Positions 1 to 8,266 of a DNA stretch of 64,000 bases are shown piece after piece. The stretch is from Prescottella subtropica. Its GTDB lineage: Bacteria; Actinomycetota; Actinomycetes; Mycobacteriales; Mycobacteriaceae. Both the position numbers and the translations under genes were made by a program. Each line of letters starts with the position of its first letter. Position 1 is the first letter of the stretch. The stretch covers positions 86,234 through 150,233 of the forward strand of contig NZ_SKCH01000008.1 in the NCBI RefSeq assembly GCF_005434945.1, given 5' to 3'. Under the pieces are notes generated by a model that saw only the letters and a list, made by a program, of their open reading frames with translations, had not been told where the DNA came from and searched no databases.

Positions 1-144
1 AGCTTCATCGTCCAGGGCCGCGGCAACGTCATCTCCTACGAGACCGACCCCGCCGAGACCGCCCGACTCGGCTACACGAAGGACGACTGCGCCCGCGCCG
101 TCGCCGAAATGTACGCACTCGTGCAGGCGGCGACGGCGGGCTGA
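1..144 (+). CDS. 3' end of an unrecognised protein (partial)
   Basis: An open frame enters from the left edge and ends at TGA 142-144, giving the last 47 residues of a protein. The tail has an alternating hydrophobic segment (SFIVQGRGNVISYE) followed by a helical-looking stretch ending in LVQAATAG. I do not recognise the family from this fragment. It converges on pcaF, with only 4 bp between the two stop codons, so it is probably a complete gene cut by the window edge and not a remnant. Its place next to the pca cluster might suggest aromatic metabolism, but nothing in the residues shows it. Confidence 0.5.
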   Translation, partial: SFIVQGRGNVISYETDPAETARLGYTKDDCARAVAEMYALVQAATAG

Positions 145-148
145 CGCG

Positions 149-1360
149 TCAGCCGATCCGCTCGAACACCGCGGCCAGGCCCTGGCCGCCGCCGATGCAC
201 ATGGTTTCCAGGCCCCAGCGGGTCTCGCGGCGGTCCATCTCACGCAACAGCGTGGCGAGGATGCGGGCGCCGGTCGCACCGACGGGGTGGCCGAGGGAGA
301 TCCCGGAGCCGTTCGGGTTCAGGCGCGGATCATCCGCTTCGAGACCCCACGTGCGGGTCACGGCGAGAGCCTGGGCGGCGAACGCCTCGTTGAGTTCGAT
401 GACGCCCATGTCGGCGAGGCTCAGGCCGATCCGGCCGAGGGCCTTCTCGGTCGACGGGACCGGGCCGATGCCCATCGTCCGCGGCGGCACCCCGGCGACG
501 GCCCAGCTGGCGAGCCTGGCCAGGGGCCGCAGGCCGAGGGCCGTCGCCTTCTCCGGCGTGGTGACGATCGCGATCGCGGCGCCGTCGTTCTGGCCGCTGG
601 CGTTGCCGGCGGTGACGGTGGCGTCGGGGTCGACAGCGCCGCGGATCGGGCGCAGCTTCGCGAGGGAGTCGAGGCTGGTGTCGGGGCGGGGATGTTCGTC
701 GGTGTCGACGACGATCGGGTCCCCCTTGCGCTGGGGGACGGTCACCGGGACGATCTCCTGCGCGAACACCCCGTTGGTCTGGGCGGCGACGGCCCGCCGG
801 TGCGACTGCACGGCGAGGGCGTCCTGGTCGGTGCGGCTGATCGAGAATTCGGCGCGCAGGTTCTCGGCGGTCTCGATCATGCCGCCGGGCACCGGGTAGT
901 TGCGGCCGCCGGCGGTGACCCGGGCACGGGCCAGCCGGTCGCTGAGTGCGACGGCCTCACCGCGGACGCCGTACCGCATGCCGGTGGCGTAGAACTCGGC
1001 CTGGCTCATCGATTCGACACCGCCGGCGAGGACGAGGTCGCTGCCCCCGGACTGGACCTGCATGACGGCCTGGATGATCGCCTGCAGACCGGAGCCGCAA
1101 CGCCGGTCCACCTGCAGGCCCGGAACGTCCACGCCCAGACCGGAGTTGAGGGCCGCGATCCGGCCGATCGCCGGGGCCTCGCCGCCGGGGGAACCCTGAC
1201 CGAGGATCACGTCGTCGACGTCGCCGCCGGAGATGCCGGTGCGGGAGACGAGTTCGGTGATGACGGTGGCCGCCAGATCCTCGGGCGCGATGTCCCGGAA
1301 GACGCCGCCGAAACGGCCGACGGGGGTGCGGAGGGGCTCGCAGATGACTGCGTCAGGCAT
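149..1360 (-). CDS. pcaF: beta-ketoadipyl-CoA thiolase (PcaF)
   Basis: A 403-residue type II thiolase expected to cleave beta-ketoadipyl-CoA with CoA to succinyl-CoA and acetyl-CoA, the last step of the protocatechuate branch. The family catalytic residues are visible: nucleophile Cys88 in DRRCGSGLQ, His358 in GHPVGATGAR and Cys388 in the C-terminal CIGGGQG motif, with NEAFAAQ between. Length is normal for the family (about 400). It is the last gene of the leftward pcaHGBLRF run, 23 bp after pcaR. On sequence alone it could be a general acetyl-CoA acetyltransferase; the pca context makes the beta-ketoadipyl role likely. Confidence 0.92.
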   Translation of the reverse strand: MPDAVICEPLRTPVGRFGGVFRDIAPEDLAATVITELVSRTGISGGDVDDVILGQGSPGGEAPAIGRIAALNSGLGVDVPGLQVDRRCGSGLQAIIQAVMQVQSGGSDLVLAGGVESMSQAEFYATGMRYGVRGEAVALSDRLARARVTAGGRNYPVPGGMIETAENLRAEFSISRTDQDALAVQSHRRAVAAQTNGVFAQEIVPVTVPQRKGDPIVVDTDEHPRPDTSLDSLAKLRPIRGAVDPDATVTAGNASGQNDGAAIAIVTTPEKATALGLRPLARLASWAVAGVPPRTMGIGPVPSTEKALGRIGLSLADMGVIELNEAFAAQALAVTRTWGLEADDPRLNPNGSGISLGHPVGATGARILATLLREMDRRETRWGLETMCIGGGQGLAAVFERIG

Positions 1361-1383
1361 GTGTTCTTCCTCGGTGCGACAGA

Positions 1384-2193
1384 TTATTTCGTCTGGGTTC
1401 GGGCCAGATCGGCGGAGATGGCGGTGGCGGTCTCGACCGCGGCGGGCACGAGCGTCTCGTGCACCGCCTCGATCGTGTACCGGGCCGCCTGGGTCGAGAT
1501 GTTCACGGCCGCGACGACGGTGCCGGACGCGTCGACGATCGGGGCGGCCAGCGAGCGCAGGCCCTCCTCGAGTTCCTGGTCGACGACGCAGAACCCTTGC
1601 GCGCGAATCCGATCGAGTGCGGCCCGCAGGTCGTCGCGGGTGGCGACGGTGCGCCCGGTGAGCGGCGCCAGATCGACCCCGGCGAGGTAAGCGTCGAGTG
1701 CGGCCGGGGCGAGCCCGGCCAGCAGCACCCGACCCATCGACGTCGCGAACGCGGGGAAGCGGGTGCCGATCGTGATGGACACCGTCATGATGCGGCTGAC
1801 CGGGACACGCGCGACGTACACGACGTCCCCGCCGTCGAGGATCGACACCGACGTCGATTCGTGGACCCGCTGCGACAGCGCCTCGAGGTGCGGGCGGGCG
1901 ATCTCGGGCAGGGACAGGCTCGACAGGTAGCTGTAGCCGAGTTCGAGGACCCGCGGGGTCAGCCAGAACACGGAGCCGTCGGTGCGCACGTAGCCGAGTT
2001 CGACGAGGGTGAGCAGGAACCGGCGGGCGGTGGCGCGGGTCAGGTCCGTGGCCCGGGCCACGTCACTGAGGGTGCGGCGCGGATGCTCCGCGTCGAACGC
2101 CCGGATGACGGACAGCCCGCGTGCCAGGGACTGCACGTAATCGGTGGAGGCCGCGGCGGTCCCGCTCGTGTTCGTCTCGCTCGTGTCGGTCAC
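1384..2193 (-). CDS. pcaR: IclR-family regulator of the pca genes (PcaR)
   Basis: A 269-residue IclR-family transcription factor. The N-terminal part (about residues 20-85) is a winged helix-turn-helix (SLARGLSVIRAFD... LSDVARATDLTRATARRFL); the rest is the effector-binding domain, including the EEGLRSLAAPI stretch typical of the family. In other bacteria PcaR/PobR-type IclR proteins sense beta-ketoadipate or protocatechuate and control pca genes through operators with GTTCG/CGAAC half-sites. Such half-sites lie in the pcaH-pcaI intergenic region (6118-6212), making this protein the obvious candidate to bind there. It starts 3 bp after the pcaL stop, so it is co-transcribed with the genes it probably controls. 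Confidence 0.88.
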   Translation of the reverse strand: MTDTSETNTSGTAAASTDYVQSLARGLSVIRAFDAEHPRRTLSDVARATDLTRATARRFLLTLVELGYVRTDGSVFWLTPRVLELGYSYLSSLSLPEIARPHLEALSQRVHESTSVSILDGGDVVYVARVPVSRIMTVSITIGTRFPAFATSMGRVLLAGLAPAALDAYLAGVDLAPLTGRTVATRDDLRAALDRIRAQGFCVVDQELEEGLRSLAAPIVDASGTVVAAVNISTQAARYTIEAVHETLVPAAVETATAISADLARTQTK

Positions 2194-2196
2194 GTG

Positions 2197-3375
2197 TCAG
2201 CTACTCCCCTCGGCGTCCGCCAGGTCGGCGATCGCCTGCTTGCCGAGCGCGAACGCCCGGTTACTGTTCGGCACACCCGCGTACACCGCGGTGTGCAGGA
2301 ATACTTCCACGAGCTGTGCGGGGTCGATCCCGGCCCGCAGCGCGGACCGGATGTGCATGTCGAGTTCGTGGTCGTTGCCGACGGCGGTGAGGACCGCGAG
2401 GGTGAGCAGGCGTCGGGTGGGGTGGTCGAGGCCGTCGCGGGCCCAGATGTCGCCCCACGCGGTGCGGGTGATGAAGTCCTGGAACGGTTCGGTGAATGCG
2501 GTGCTGCCCGCGATCGAACGGTCCACGTGGGTGTCGCCGAGGACGGACCGGCGTACCCGTTCGCCGACGGCGTGGACGGTGCGGCGGGCGTCGGCGACTG
2601 CGGCGGCGTCGGAGCCGGCGAGGTGCCGGTCGATCAGCCGGGTGACGGGGCCGGCCTGTTCGACGTTGGCGAGGTGCGCGCCGGGGGAGACGACGTGCAG
2701 GTGTGCACCGGCGATACCGTCGGCGATCGTCGCCAGCACCGGCGGCGGTGTGGGGCCGTCCTGCTCGCCGGCGATCACGAGGGTGGGGGCGACGATACGG
2801 GCCAGGTCGGCCCGCCCGTCCCACTGCGCCAGCGCCTCGCAGCAGCCGGCGTAGCCCTCGTCGGAGGTGCCGGACACCATCGCGACGTGCCGCTCGACGA
2901 GTTCCGGATCCCGCTGCGCCAGTTCGGGAGTGAACCAGCGTCCGACGATCGACTCGGCGATCGACGCGACACCGTCGGCGCGGACGGCCGCGGCCCGGTC
3001 CAGCCACGGCTGGGCGGGGGCGAACTGCGCCGACGTGCACAGCAGCGTCAGTGTCCGCACCCGGGCCGGACGGTGCGCGGCCAGCCACTGGCCGACGGCG
3101 CCGCCGAGGGACAGGCCCACGATGTGCGCGGCGTCCACCCCGAGCGTGTCGAGGAGCGCGACCACGTCGCCGCCGAGGTCGGCGACCGTGTACGGGCCGG
3201 CGGGGGCGGGGGAGCGGCCGTGGCCGCGGTGGTCGACGGCGATCACCCGGTAGCGAGCGGCGAGCGCGTGGATCTGCGGATCCCACATGTGCAGGTCGGA
3301 GCCGAGGGAGCCGAGCAGCACGACCGGCGGTGCGGCCGGGTCGCCGTGGGTCTCGTGGTGCAGGTCTACCGTCAC
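2197..3375 (-). CDS. pcaL: beta-ketoadipate enol-lactone hydrolase/4-carboxymuconolactone decarboxylase fusion (PcaL)
   Basis: A 392-residue natural fusion covering two consecutive steps. Residues 1 to about 250 are an alpha/beta hydrolase (PcaD) with the nucleophile elbow GLSLGG (Ser89) and the oxyanion segment LLGSLGSDLHMWD. Residues about 265-390 are the carboxymuconolactone decarboxylase domain (PcaC), with WGDIWARDGLDHPTRRLLTLAVL and the NDHELDMHIR helix. PcaD/PcaC fusions of about 400 residues are known from Rhodococcus and Streptomyces. I chose the GTG at 3373-3375 because it overlaps the pcaB stop as GTGA and begins the hydrolase fold directly; the same frame stays open upstream to 3741 only as an antisense shadow of pcaB. 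Confidence 0.92.
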   Translation of the reverse strand: MTVDLHHETHGDPAAPPVVLLGSLGSDLHMWDPQIHALAARYRVIAVDHRGHGRSPAPAGPYTVADLGGDVVALLDTLGVDAAHIVGLSLGGAVGQWLAAHRPARVRTLTLLCTSAQFAPAQPWLDRAAAVRADGVASIAESIVGRWFTPELAQRDPELVERHVAMVSGTSDEGYAGCCEALAQWDGRADLARIVAPTLVIAGEQDGPTPPPVLATIADGIAGAHLHVVSPGAHLANVEQAGPVTRLIDRHLAGSDAAAVADARRTVHAVGERVRRSVLGDTHVDRSIAGSTAFTEPFQDFITRTAWGDIWARDGLDHPTRRLLTLAVLTAVGNDHELDMHIRSALRAGIDPAQLVEVFLHTAVYAGVPNSNRAFALGKQAIADLADAEGSS

Positions 3376-4703
3376 GGATGTCCTCCGGTGGTTCGGGTGG
3401 CGAGGGCCCGGTCGACGAGGTCGACGGCGTGGCCGAGGTAGTGCACGGGGTCGAGCAGGTCGCGCAGTGTCTCCGGGGACAGGTGCGCGGTGATCGCCGG
3501 GTCGGCGTCGAGTGCGGCACCGGATGCGGCTGCGGAGGTGACGATGTCGCGGGCGGCATCGGTGTGCTCGGACAGGGCTCGGGTGACGCGTTCGGCGAGG
3601 ATCAGCCCGCCGGTCGCCTCGAGGTTGCGGGCCAGCGCGCCGGGGTGGACGTGCAGTCGGGTCAGGCTCGACGCGAGCCGTCCTGCGGCGCCGCCGGTGA
3701 GCCGCAGCAGATCGGTGAGCGTCTCCCATTCGGCGTGCCACGCCCCGGCCGCGCGGGCGAACTCGTGGTCCATCGACGACAGGATCGTCGACACCAGGCC
3801 CGGCACCCGCCGGGCCGCGGCGCGGGCGGTGATCGCGGCGACCGGATTGCGCTTGTGCGGCATGGCCGACGAGCCGCCGGGCGCGTCCTCGGCGACCTCA
3901 CCGAACTCGGTGGACGCCATCGCGACGACGTCGGTGGCCGGCTTGGACACCGTGCCCGCCGCGAGTCCCAGCGCCGACGCCAGGGCGGCGATCGGGGTGC
4001 GGACGGTGTGCCACGGCACGGTCTGCCGGGCGAGACCGAGATCGTCGGCGAGGGCATCGGCCATGACGAGGCCGTGCGGGTGGACGGCCGCGAGAGTGCC
4101 TGCCGCGCCGCCGAACGCGGCGGGCAGTGCGGACAGGGCCGTCTCGACGGCATCGGCCGCGGCGTCGAGTCCGGTGCACCACGACACCGCCAGCGCACCG
4201 AACGTGGTGGGCAGTGCCTGCTGGCCGAGGGTGCGCGCCACCATGGGGGTACTGCGGTGTCGGCCGGCGAGGTCGGCGGCGGCGTCGGCCGCGGCCCGCA
4301 GGTTGCCGGTGACGATGCGTCCGGCGTTGCTGGACAGCAGCATCAGCGCCGAGTCCAGGACGTCCTGGCTGGTGGCGCCGACGTGCACGGCCGCCGCCGG
4401 AACCCCCTCCGCCGCGCACGCGGCCCGCAGGATCTTCACCAGCGGGATCACCGGGTTGCCGCCGGCCGCGGATGCCCGACCCAGGTCGGCGACGTCGATC
4501 CGACCGGGTGCGGCCAAGCGCGCGGCGACGGCGGTCACCGTCGCCGCGTGGGCGGCGTCGACGAGTCCGACGGTGGCGGCCGCGCGGGTGAGCGCGGCCT
4601 CGACCTCGAGGAGTGCACCCACCCAGGCGTGGTCGGAGACCGTCTCGGCGAGCTCACCGGCCCCGAAGATCGGGTCGAACAGGTCGCCGCGGGTGTGCGT
4701 CAC
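3372..4703 (-). CDS. pcaB: 3-carboxy-cis,cis-muconate cycloisomerase (PcaB)
   Basis: A 443-residue member of the fumarase/aspartase superfamily that cyclises 3-carboxy-cis,cis-muconate to 4-carboxymuconolactone. The superfamily signature is present as GGSSAMPHKRNP, and the upstream GATSQDVLDSAL motif matches cycloisomerases and lyases. The GTG start at 4703 is preceded by an AGGAG ribosome-binding site. A longer frame (to 4769) would run back into pcaG and lacks family similarity. It sits 13 bp after pcaG and overlaps pcaL by 4 bp, which fits translational coupling. Confidence 0.92.
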   Translation of the reverse strand: MTHTRGDLFDPIFGAGELAETVSDHAWVGALLEVEAALTRAAATVGLVDAAHAATVTAVAARLAAPGRIDVADLGRASAAGGNPVIPLVKILRAACAAEGVPAAAVHVGATSQDVLDSALMLLSSNAGRIVTGNLRAAADAAADLAGRHRSTPMVARTLGQQALPTTFGALAVSWCTGLDAAADAVETALSALPAAFGGAAGTLAAVHPHGLVMADALADDLGLARQTVPWHTVRTPIAALASALGLAAGTVSKPATDVVAMASTEFGEVAEDAPGGSSAMPHKRNPVAAITARAAARRVPGLVSTILSSMDHEFARAAGAWHAEWETLTDLLRLTGGAAGRLASSLTRLHVHPGALARNLEATGGLILAERVTRALSEHTDAARDIVTSAAASGAALDADPAITAHLSPETLRDLLDPVHYLGHAVDLVDRALATRTTGGHP

Positions 4704-4716
4704 GGGAAACTCCTGA

Positions 4717-5358
4717 TCACAACTCGAAGAACGGCGTCTCGACACCGTCGGGGTCGCTGTCCTGAACATAGACGGTCAGGTGGTAGCCGTCGTCGGTCTT
4801 GCGCGCGATCAGCTTGGCGCGCTGCGACTCCGGCAGCGACGACAGCACCGGGTCGACGGCATGCGCCGCGGTGTCCTCCGGGAAGTACAGGCGCGTGTAC
4901 AGACGCTCGAGCATGCCGCGCGCGAGGATCCCGACGTTCACGTGCGGTGCCTCGACGGTGTGGTTCTCGGCGGGCAGCGCACCCGGCTTGACGGTGTGGA
5001 TCGCGGCGGTGCCGGTCTCGTCGGCGCCGGCGCGTCCGAAGCCGCGGAATCCCGCGGGCACCGACTCGGCCGCGCCCCGCGGATCGTCCGGGTGCGTGAA
5101 GCGTCCGGCGGCGTCGGCCTGCCACGTCTCGATCAGCGCGTCGGCGACCGGGACCCGATCCCCGTCGAACACGGTGACCTGCAGCGTGATCCGGCCGGGC
5201 GTGCCCTCGGGTGCGGCGTCGGGGCCGTCGGCCCACGGCAGGCCGATGTGCCAGTACGGGCCCACCGTCTGCGACGGGGTGACCCCGAACTCCGCGGTGG
5301 TGAAGTCGCCGGGGGTGACGTCGTAGATCGGCGCGGTGTTGGCGGTGCTGTCAGTCAT
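4717..5358 (-). CDS. pcaG: protocatechuate 3,4-dioxygenase alpha subunit (PcaG)
   Basis: A 213-residue intradiol dioxygenase subunit. It carries the alpha-type N-terminal TPSQTVGPYWHIGLPW motif, the beta-sandwich segment IETWQADAAGRFTHP, and HVNVGILARGMLERLYTRLYFP, where the beta subunit has the HIH iron ligands. The alpha chain helps form the active-site pocket, while iron is held by PcaH. Length fits the family (about 200). Its start overlaps the end of pcaH by 8 bp, so the subunits are translationally coupled. Confidence 0.94.
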   Translation of the reverse strand: MTDSTANTAPIYDVTPGDFTTAEFGVTPSQTVGPYWHIGLPWADGPDAAPEGTPGRITLQVTVFDGDRVPVADALIETWQADAAGRFTHPDDPRGAAESVPAGFRGFGRAGADETGTAAIHTVKPGALPAENHTVEAPHVNVGILARGMLERLYTRLYFPEDTAAHAVDPVLSSLPESQRAKLIARKTDDGYHLTVYVQDSDPDGVETPFFEL

Positions 5359-6073
5359 CGTGATCCTCGTCGTCCTCGAACGGGGTGGCCTCGCGTCCGC
5401 GCAGGACGATGTCGAAACGGAAACCCAGGGCCCAGTCGGCGACGGTCGCGTCGTAGTCGAACACGCCGACCATCCGGTGCCGGGCCTCGGCGGGCACCGA
5501 GTTGTAGATCGGGTCCTGGAAGAACAGCGGGTCGTCCGGGAAGTACATCTGCGTCACCAGACGCTGCGTGAACGACGTCCCGAACAGCGAGAAGTGGATG
5601 TGCGACGGCCGCCACGCGCTGTCGTGGTTGCGCCACGGGTACGCGCCCGGCTTGATCGTCGTGAACGAGTACCGGCCGTCGGCGTCGGTGGCGCAGCGGC
5701 CCACCCCGTCGAAGTGCGGGTCGAGCGGGGCCGGCCAGTTGTCACCGATGTGGCGGTAGCGTCCGGCGGCGTTCGCCTGCCACACCTCGAGCAGAGTGTT
5801 GGGGACGGGCGTGCCGTTCGAGTCGAGGACGCGGCCGTGGACGACGATCCGCTGTCCCTGCGCCTCGCCGCCGTTGGCCATGGTCAGGTCGGCGTCGCCG
5901 GGGGCGACCCGGTCCTCGCCGAACACGGGCCCGGTGAGTTCGCCGAGTCGCTGCGGCAGCAACTTCAGCGGCTGACGCGGACTGCGCAGGCGGGTGGTCT
6001 TGTAGTCGGCGAAATCGAGCGGCGCATTCACGCCGGAACCGAGCGGCGGGTACTGCGGGGGTAGATGAAGCAT
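5351..6073 (-). CDS. pcaH: protocatechuate 3,4-dioxygenase beta subunit (PcaH)
   Basis: A 240-residue catalytic subunit that opens the protocatechuate ring between the two hydroxyl carbons, giving 3-carboxy-cis,cis-muconate. The four ligands of the non-haem Fe(III) centre are visible: Tyr106 in NAAGRYRHIG, Tyr145 in KPGAYPWRN, and His158/His160 in RPSHIHFSLFG. It is the first gene of the leftward operon pcaHGBLRF. The ATG is followed by LHLPPQYPP, typical for the family. The upstream 168 bp are shared with divergent pcaI. Confidence 0.95.
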   Translation of the reverse strand: MLHLPPQYPPLGSGVNAPLDFADYKTTRLRSPRQPLKLLPQRLGELTGPVFGEDRVAPGDADLTMANGGEAQGQRIVVHGRVLDSNGTPVPNTLLEVWQANAAGRYRHIGDNWPAPLDPHFDGVGRCATDADGRYSFTTIKPGAYPWRNHDSAWRPSHIHFSLFGTSFTQRLVTQMYFPDDPLFFQDPIYNSVPAEARHRMVGVFDYDATVADWALGFRFDIVLRGREATPFEDDEDHDD

Positions 6074-6241
6074 GGGGACCTCGGTGACGGAATCAGCGGG
6101 CAGGGTACGAGCAGGACGTTCGCAATGCGGACGTATAGACGCTATGCGAACACCCTAGCCGGTTCGCGAGGGTCGATCAACGATCTCGAGCGGGAGTGTT
6201 CGTAATGCGGACGAGAGTTCACAACGCGTACAGATAGTCGT
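6074..6241. promoter_or_regulatory. pcaH/pcaI divergent control region
   Basis: This 168-bp gap separates the two pca transcription units. It holds two copies of a 16-base direct repeat, GTTCGCAATGCGGACG (6118-6133) and GTTCGTAATGCGGACG (6198-6213), spaced exactly 80 bp and differing at one base. Each copy is a near-palindrome with GTTCG-type half-sites. A further inverted half-site TGCGAAC (6145-6151) forms a perfect 7-bp inverted repeat with GTTCGCA at 6118-6124. These half-sites resemble known IclR-type PcaR/PobR operators, so binding by the pcaR product encoded here is inferred. I could not assign -35/-10 boxes with confidence. Confidence 0.6.
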
Positions 6242-7003
6242 ATGCTGGCCGCCATGATGGACAAAGTCATTGCCACAGCAGCCGAGGCTGTCGCCGACAT
6301 CCCGGACGGTGCCACGATCGCCGTCGGCGGATTCGGCCTGGTCGGAGTGCCGGAGATCCTCATCGACGCACTCCTCGCGCAGGGGGCGACGGACCTCGAG
6401 ACCGTCAGCAACAACTGCGGCACCGACGGCTTCGGCCTCGGTGTGCTGCTCGAGCAGGGGCGCATCCGCCGCACCATCGGGTCGTACGTCGGCAGCAACA
6501 AGGAGTTCGCGCGCCAGTACCTCTCCGGTGAACTCGAGGTGGAGCTGACGCCGCAGGGCACCCTCGCCGAGCGGCTCCGGGCCGGCGGCGCCGGCATCCC
6601 CGCGTTCTTCACCCCGGCCGGTGTCGGCACCCAGGTCGCCGACGGCGGACTGCCGCGCCGCTACGACGGCAACGGCGGCATCGCGGTCGCCAGCCCGCCC
6701 AAGGAGACCCGCGAGTTCGACGGCAAGACGTACGTCCTCGAACACGGCATAGTCGCCGACTACGCCCTCGTCCACGCATGGAAGGGCGACCGGCACGGCA
6801 ACCTCGTGTACCGGCGCAGCGCCCGCAACTTCAACCCGCCCGCCGCCGCGTCCGGCCGCATCACCATCGCGCAGGTCGAACACCTCGTCGAACCGGGCGA
6901 ACTGGATCCCGAGCAGATCCACACCCCGGGCATCCACGTGCAGCGCGTCGTGCCCGTGGGCAAGGTCACTGTCGGAATCGAGAAGCGAACGGTACGAGCA
7001 TGA
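6242..7003 (+). CDS. pcaI: 3-oxoadipate CoA-transferase subunit A (PcaI)
   Basis: A 253-residue alpha subunit of a class I CoA-transferase. With PcaJ it moves CoA from succinyl-CoA to beta-ketoadipate. The N-terminal [16 protein letters not shown] is the CoA-binding glycine-rich motif, and the central [15 protein letters not shown] and RSARNFNP segments are characteristic. The chosen ATG gives MLAAMMDKV; internal ATGs at 6254 and 6257 (MMDKV, MDKV) match the usual family N-terminus equally well, and none has a clear ribosome-binding site. The stop overlaps the pcaJ start (ATGA). A succinyl-CoA:acetoacetate transferase role cannot be excluded by sequence alone. Confidence 0.9.
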   Translation: MLAAMMDKVIATAAEAVADIPDGATIAVGGFGLVGVPEILIDALLAQGATDLETVSNNCGTDGFGLGVLLEQGRIRRTIGSYVGSNKEFARQYLSGELEVELTPQGTLAERLRAGGAGIPAFFTPAGVGTQVADGGLPRRYDGNGGIAVASPPKETREFDGKTYVLEHGIVADYALVHAWKGDRHGNLVYRRSARNFNPPAAASGRITIAQVEHLVEPGELDPEQIHTPGIHVQRVVPVGKVTVGIEKRTVRA

Positions 7004-7644
7004 CTCAGACGATCACCCGGAAGCTGACCCGCGAGCAGATGGCCGCGCGCGTCGCACAGGAACTGTCCGACGGACAGTACGTCAACCTCGGCATCGGCAT
7101 GCCGACCCTGGTCCCCAACTTCGTGCCCGACGACATCACCGTCGTCCTGCACTCGGAGAACGGTGTCCTCGGCGTCGGCCCGTACCCCACCGAGGACGAA
7201 CTCGACCCCGAACTCATCAACGCCGGCAAGGAAACCATCACGGCGATGCCCGGCGCCTCGTTCTTCGACTCGTCGCAGTCGTTCGGCATGATCCGCGGCG
7301 GCCAGGTCGACGTCGCCGTCCTCGGCGCCATGCAGGTGTCCGCCACCGGTGACCTCGCCAACTGGATGATCCCCGGCCACATGGTCAAGGGCATGGGCGG
7401 CGCGATGGACCTCGTCCACGGCGCCAAACGCGTCATCGTGATGATGGAACACGTCTCCAAGAAGGGCGACCCCAAGATCCTCGACGAATGCACCCTGCCG
7501 CTCACCGGCAAGGGCTGCGTGCAGCGGATCATCACCGACATGGCCGTCCTCGACGTCACCCCCGACGGACTACGCCTCGTCGAAACCGCCCCCGGCATCA
7601 CCGTCGACGACGTCGTCGCCGCCACCGCCGCGACGCTGCTGTAG
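7000..7644 (+). CDS. pcaJ: 3-oxoadipate CoA-transferase subunit B (PcaJ)
   Basis: A 214-residue beta subunit of the class I CoA-transferase. The catalytic glutamate that carries the CoA thioester intermediate is Glu53 in the SENGVLG motif, preceded by [13 protein letters not shown]. The [14 protein letters not shown] and [13 protein letters not shown] stretches also fit. It overlaps pcaI by 4 bp, and a strong hairpin begins 15 bp after the stop. Together pcaI/pcaJ and pcaF complete conversion of beta-ketoadipate to central metabolites. Confidence 0.92.
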   Translation: MTQTITRKLTREQMAARVAQELSDGQYVNLGIGMPTLVPNFVPDDITVVLHSENGVLGVGPYPTEDELDPELINAGKETITAMPGASFFDSSQSFGMIRGGQVDVAVLGAMQVSATGDLANWMIPGHMVKGMGGAMDLVHGAKRVIVMMEHVSKKGDPKILDECTLPLTGKGCVQRIITDMAVLDVTPDGLRLVETAPGITVDDVVAATAATLL

Positions 7645-7659
7645 GCGGCTACGCCACCC

Positions 7660-7699
7660 GTGCGCCTTTTTGGTAGCTCCCACTACCAAAAAGGCGCAC
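7660..7699. repeat. dispersed hairpin repeat, copy 1
   Basis: A perfect 17-bp inverted repeat with a 6-base loop (ctccca): left arm GTGCGCCTTTTTGGTAG at 7660-7676, right arm at 7683-7699. It lies between the converging pcaJ and Nudix genes and could terminate transcription from both sides. Related elements occur at 22878-22919 and 33336-33375 with the same 6-base loop length and GGTAG/CTACC loop-closing stem, so this is a repeated element and not just a local terminator. Confidence 0.85.
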
Positions 7700-7708
7700 A
7701 GCGAGTGC

Positions 7709-8266
7709 TCACCGCCGCCGCGCCAATGTGACCAGGTGGTCGATGGTGTTCTTCTCGGCGCCGTCGGGGAGGGCGTCGACGGGCCACCAGCGCAGGTCCT
7801 GGGATTCGTCGCTGATGGTGGCGGGCGTCTCGGCGGCCGGGCCGGGTGCGGTGACGAGGAACCGTAGATCCAGGTGCCGGGTGGGGACGCCGAGTGAGCA
7901 CGTGATGGGGTGCGTGTGCGCCGACAGCAGTCGCGGATCGATCCGTAGACCGTCGATGCCGGACTCCTCCCGCGCCTCCCGCAGGGCCGCGTCGACGACG
8001 GTGTCGTCGCCCTCCTCGCAGTGCCCGCCGAGTTGGATCCAGCGGCCCACCCGCGGGTGCAGGGTGAGCAGCACGTGTTCGCCGGTGGCGTCGAGGACGA
8101 GTGACGACGCCGTGACGTGCCCGGGCGCGTGCGCGCGCAGGCAGCCGTCGGGGGCGGAGTCGAGGAACGCGAGCATGGTGTGCCGCAACGAGTCCGCGTC
8201 GTCGGAGTCGGCGACCCAGTCCGTGAGCGCCGCCCGCGCCGATGCGTGCAGCGACCGGGCACTCAA
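7709..8266 (-). CDS. Nudix hydrolase
   Basis: A 185-residue protein with a Nudix box in its centre: [20 protein letters not shown] followed by EESGI. The REXXEEXG core is intact, but the spacing from the first glycine is one residue longer than the classic GX5EX7REUXEEXGU, a variant common in actinobacterial Nudix proteins with GGHxxxGD starts. The substrate is unknown; the family cleaves nucleoside diphosphates linked to other groups. Its ATG overlaps the fbiB stop (ATGA), so it is the third gene of the fbiA-fbiB transcript, which hints at a housekeeping role near F420 synthesis. Confidence 0.85.
   Translation of the reverse strand: MSARSLHASARAALTDWVADSDDADSLRHTMLAFLDSAPDGCLRAHAPGHVTASSLVLDATGEHVLLTLHPRVGRWIQLGGHCEEGDDTVVDAALREAREESGIDGLRIDPRLLSAHTHPITCSLGVPTRHLDLRFLVTAPGPAAETPATISDESQDLRWWPVDALPDGAEKNTIDHLVTLARRR

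Noticed and set aside
3376..3741. N-terminal extension of pcaL into pcaB
   Set aside because: The extra residues are Arg/Pro-rich antisense-like sequence; the hydrolase fold begins at GTG 3375, which overlaps the pcaB stop.
149..7644. pca cluster as a recently acquired catabolic island
   Set aside because: Composition and codon use look like the rest of the window, and no integrase or IS flanks it on the visible side.
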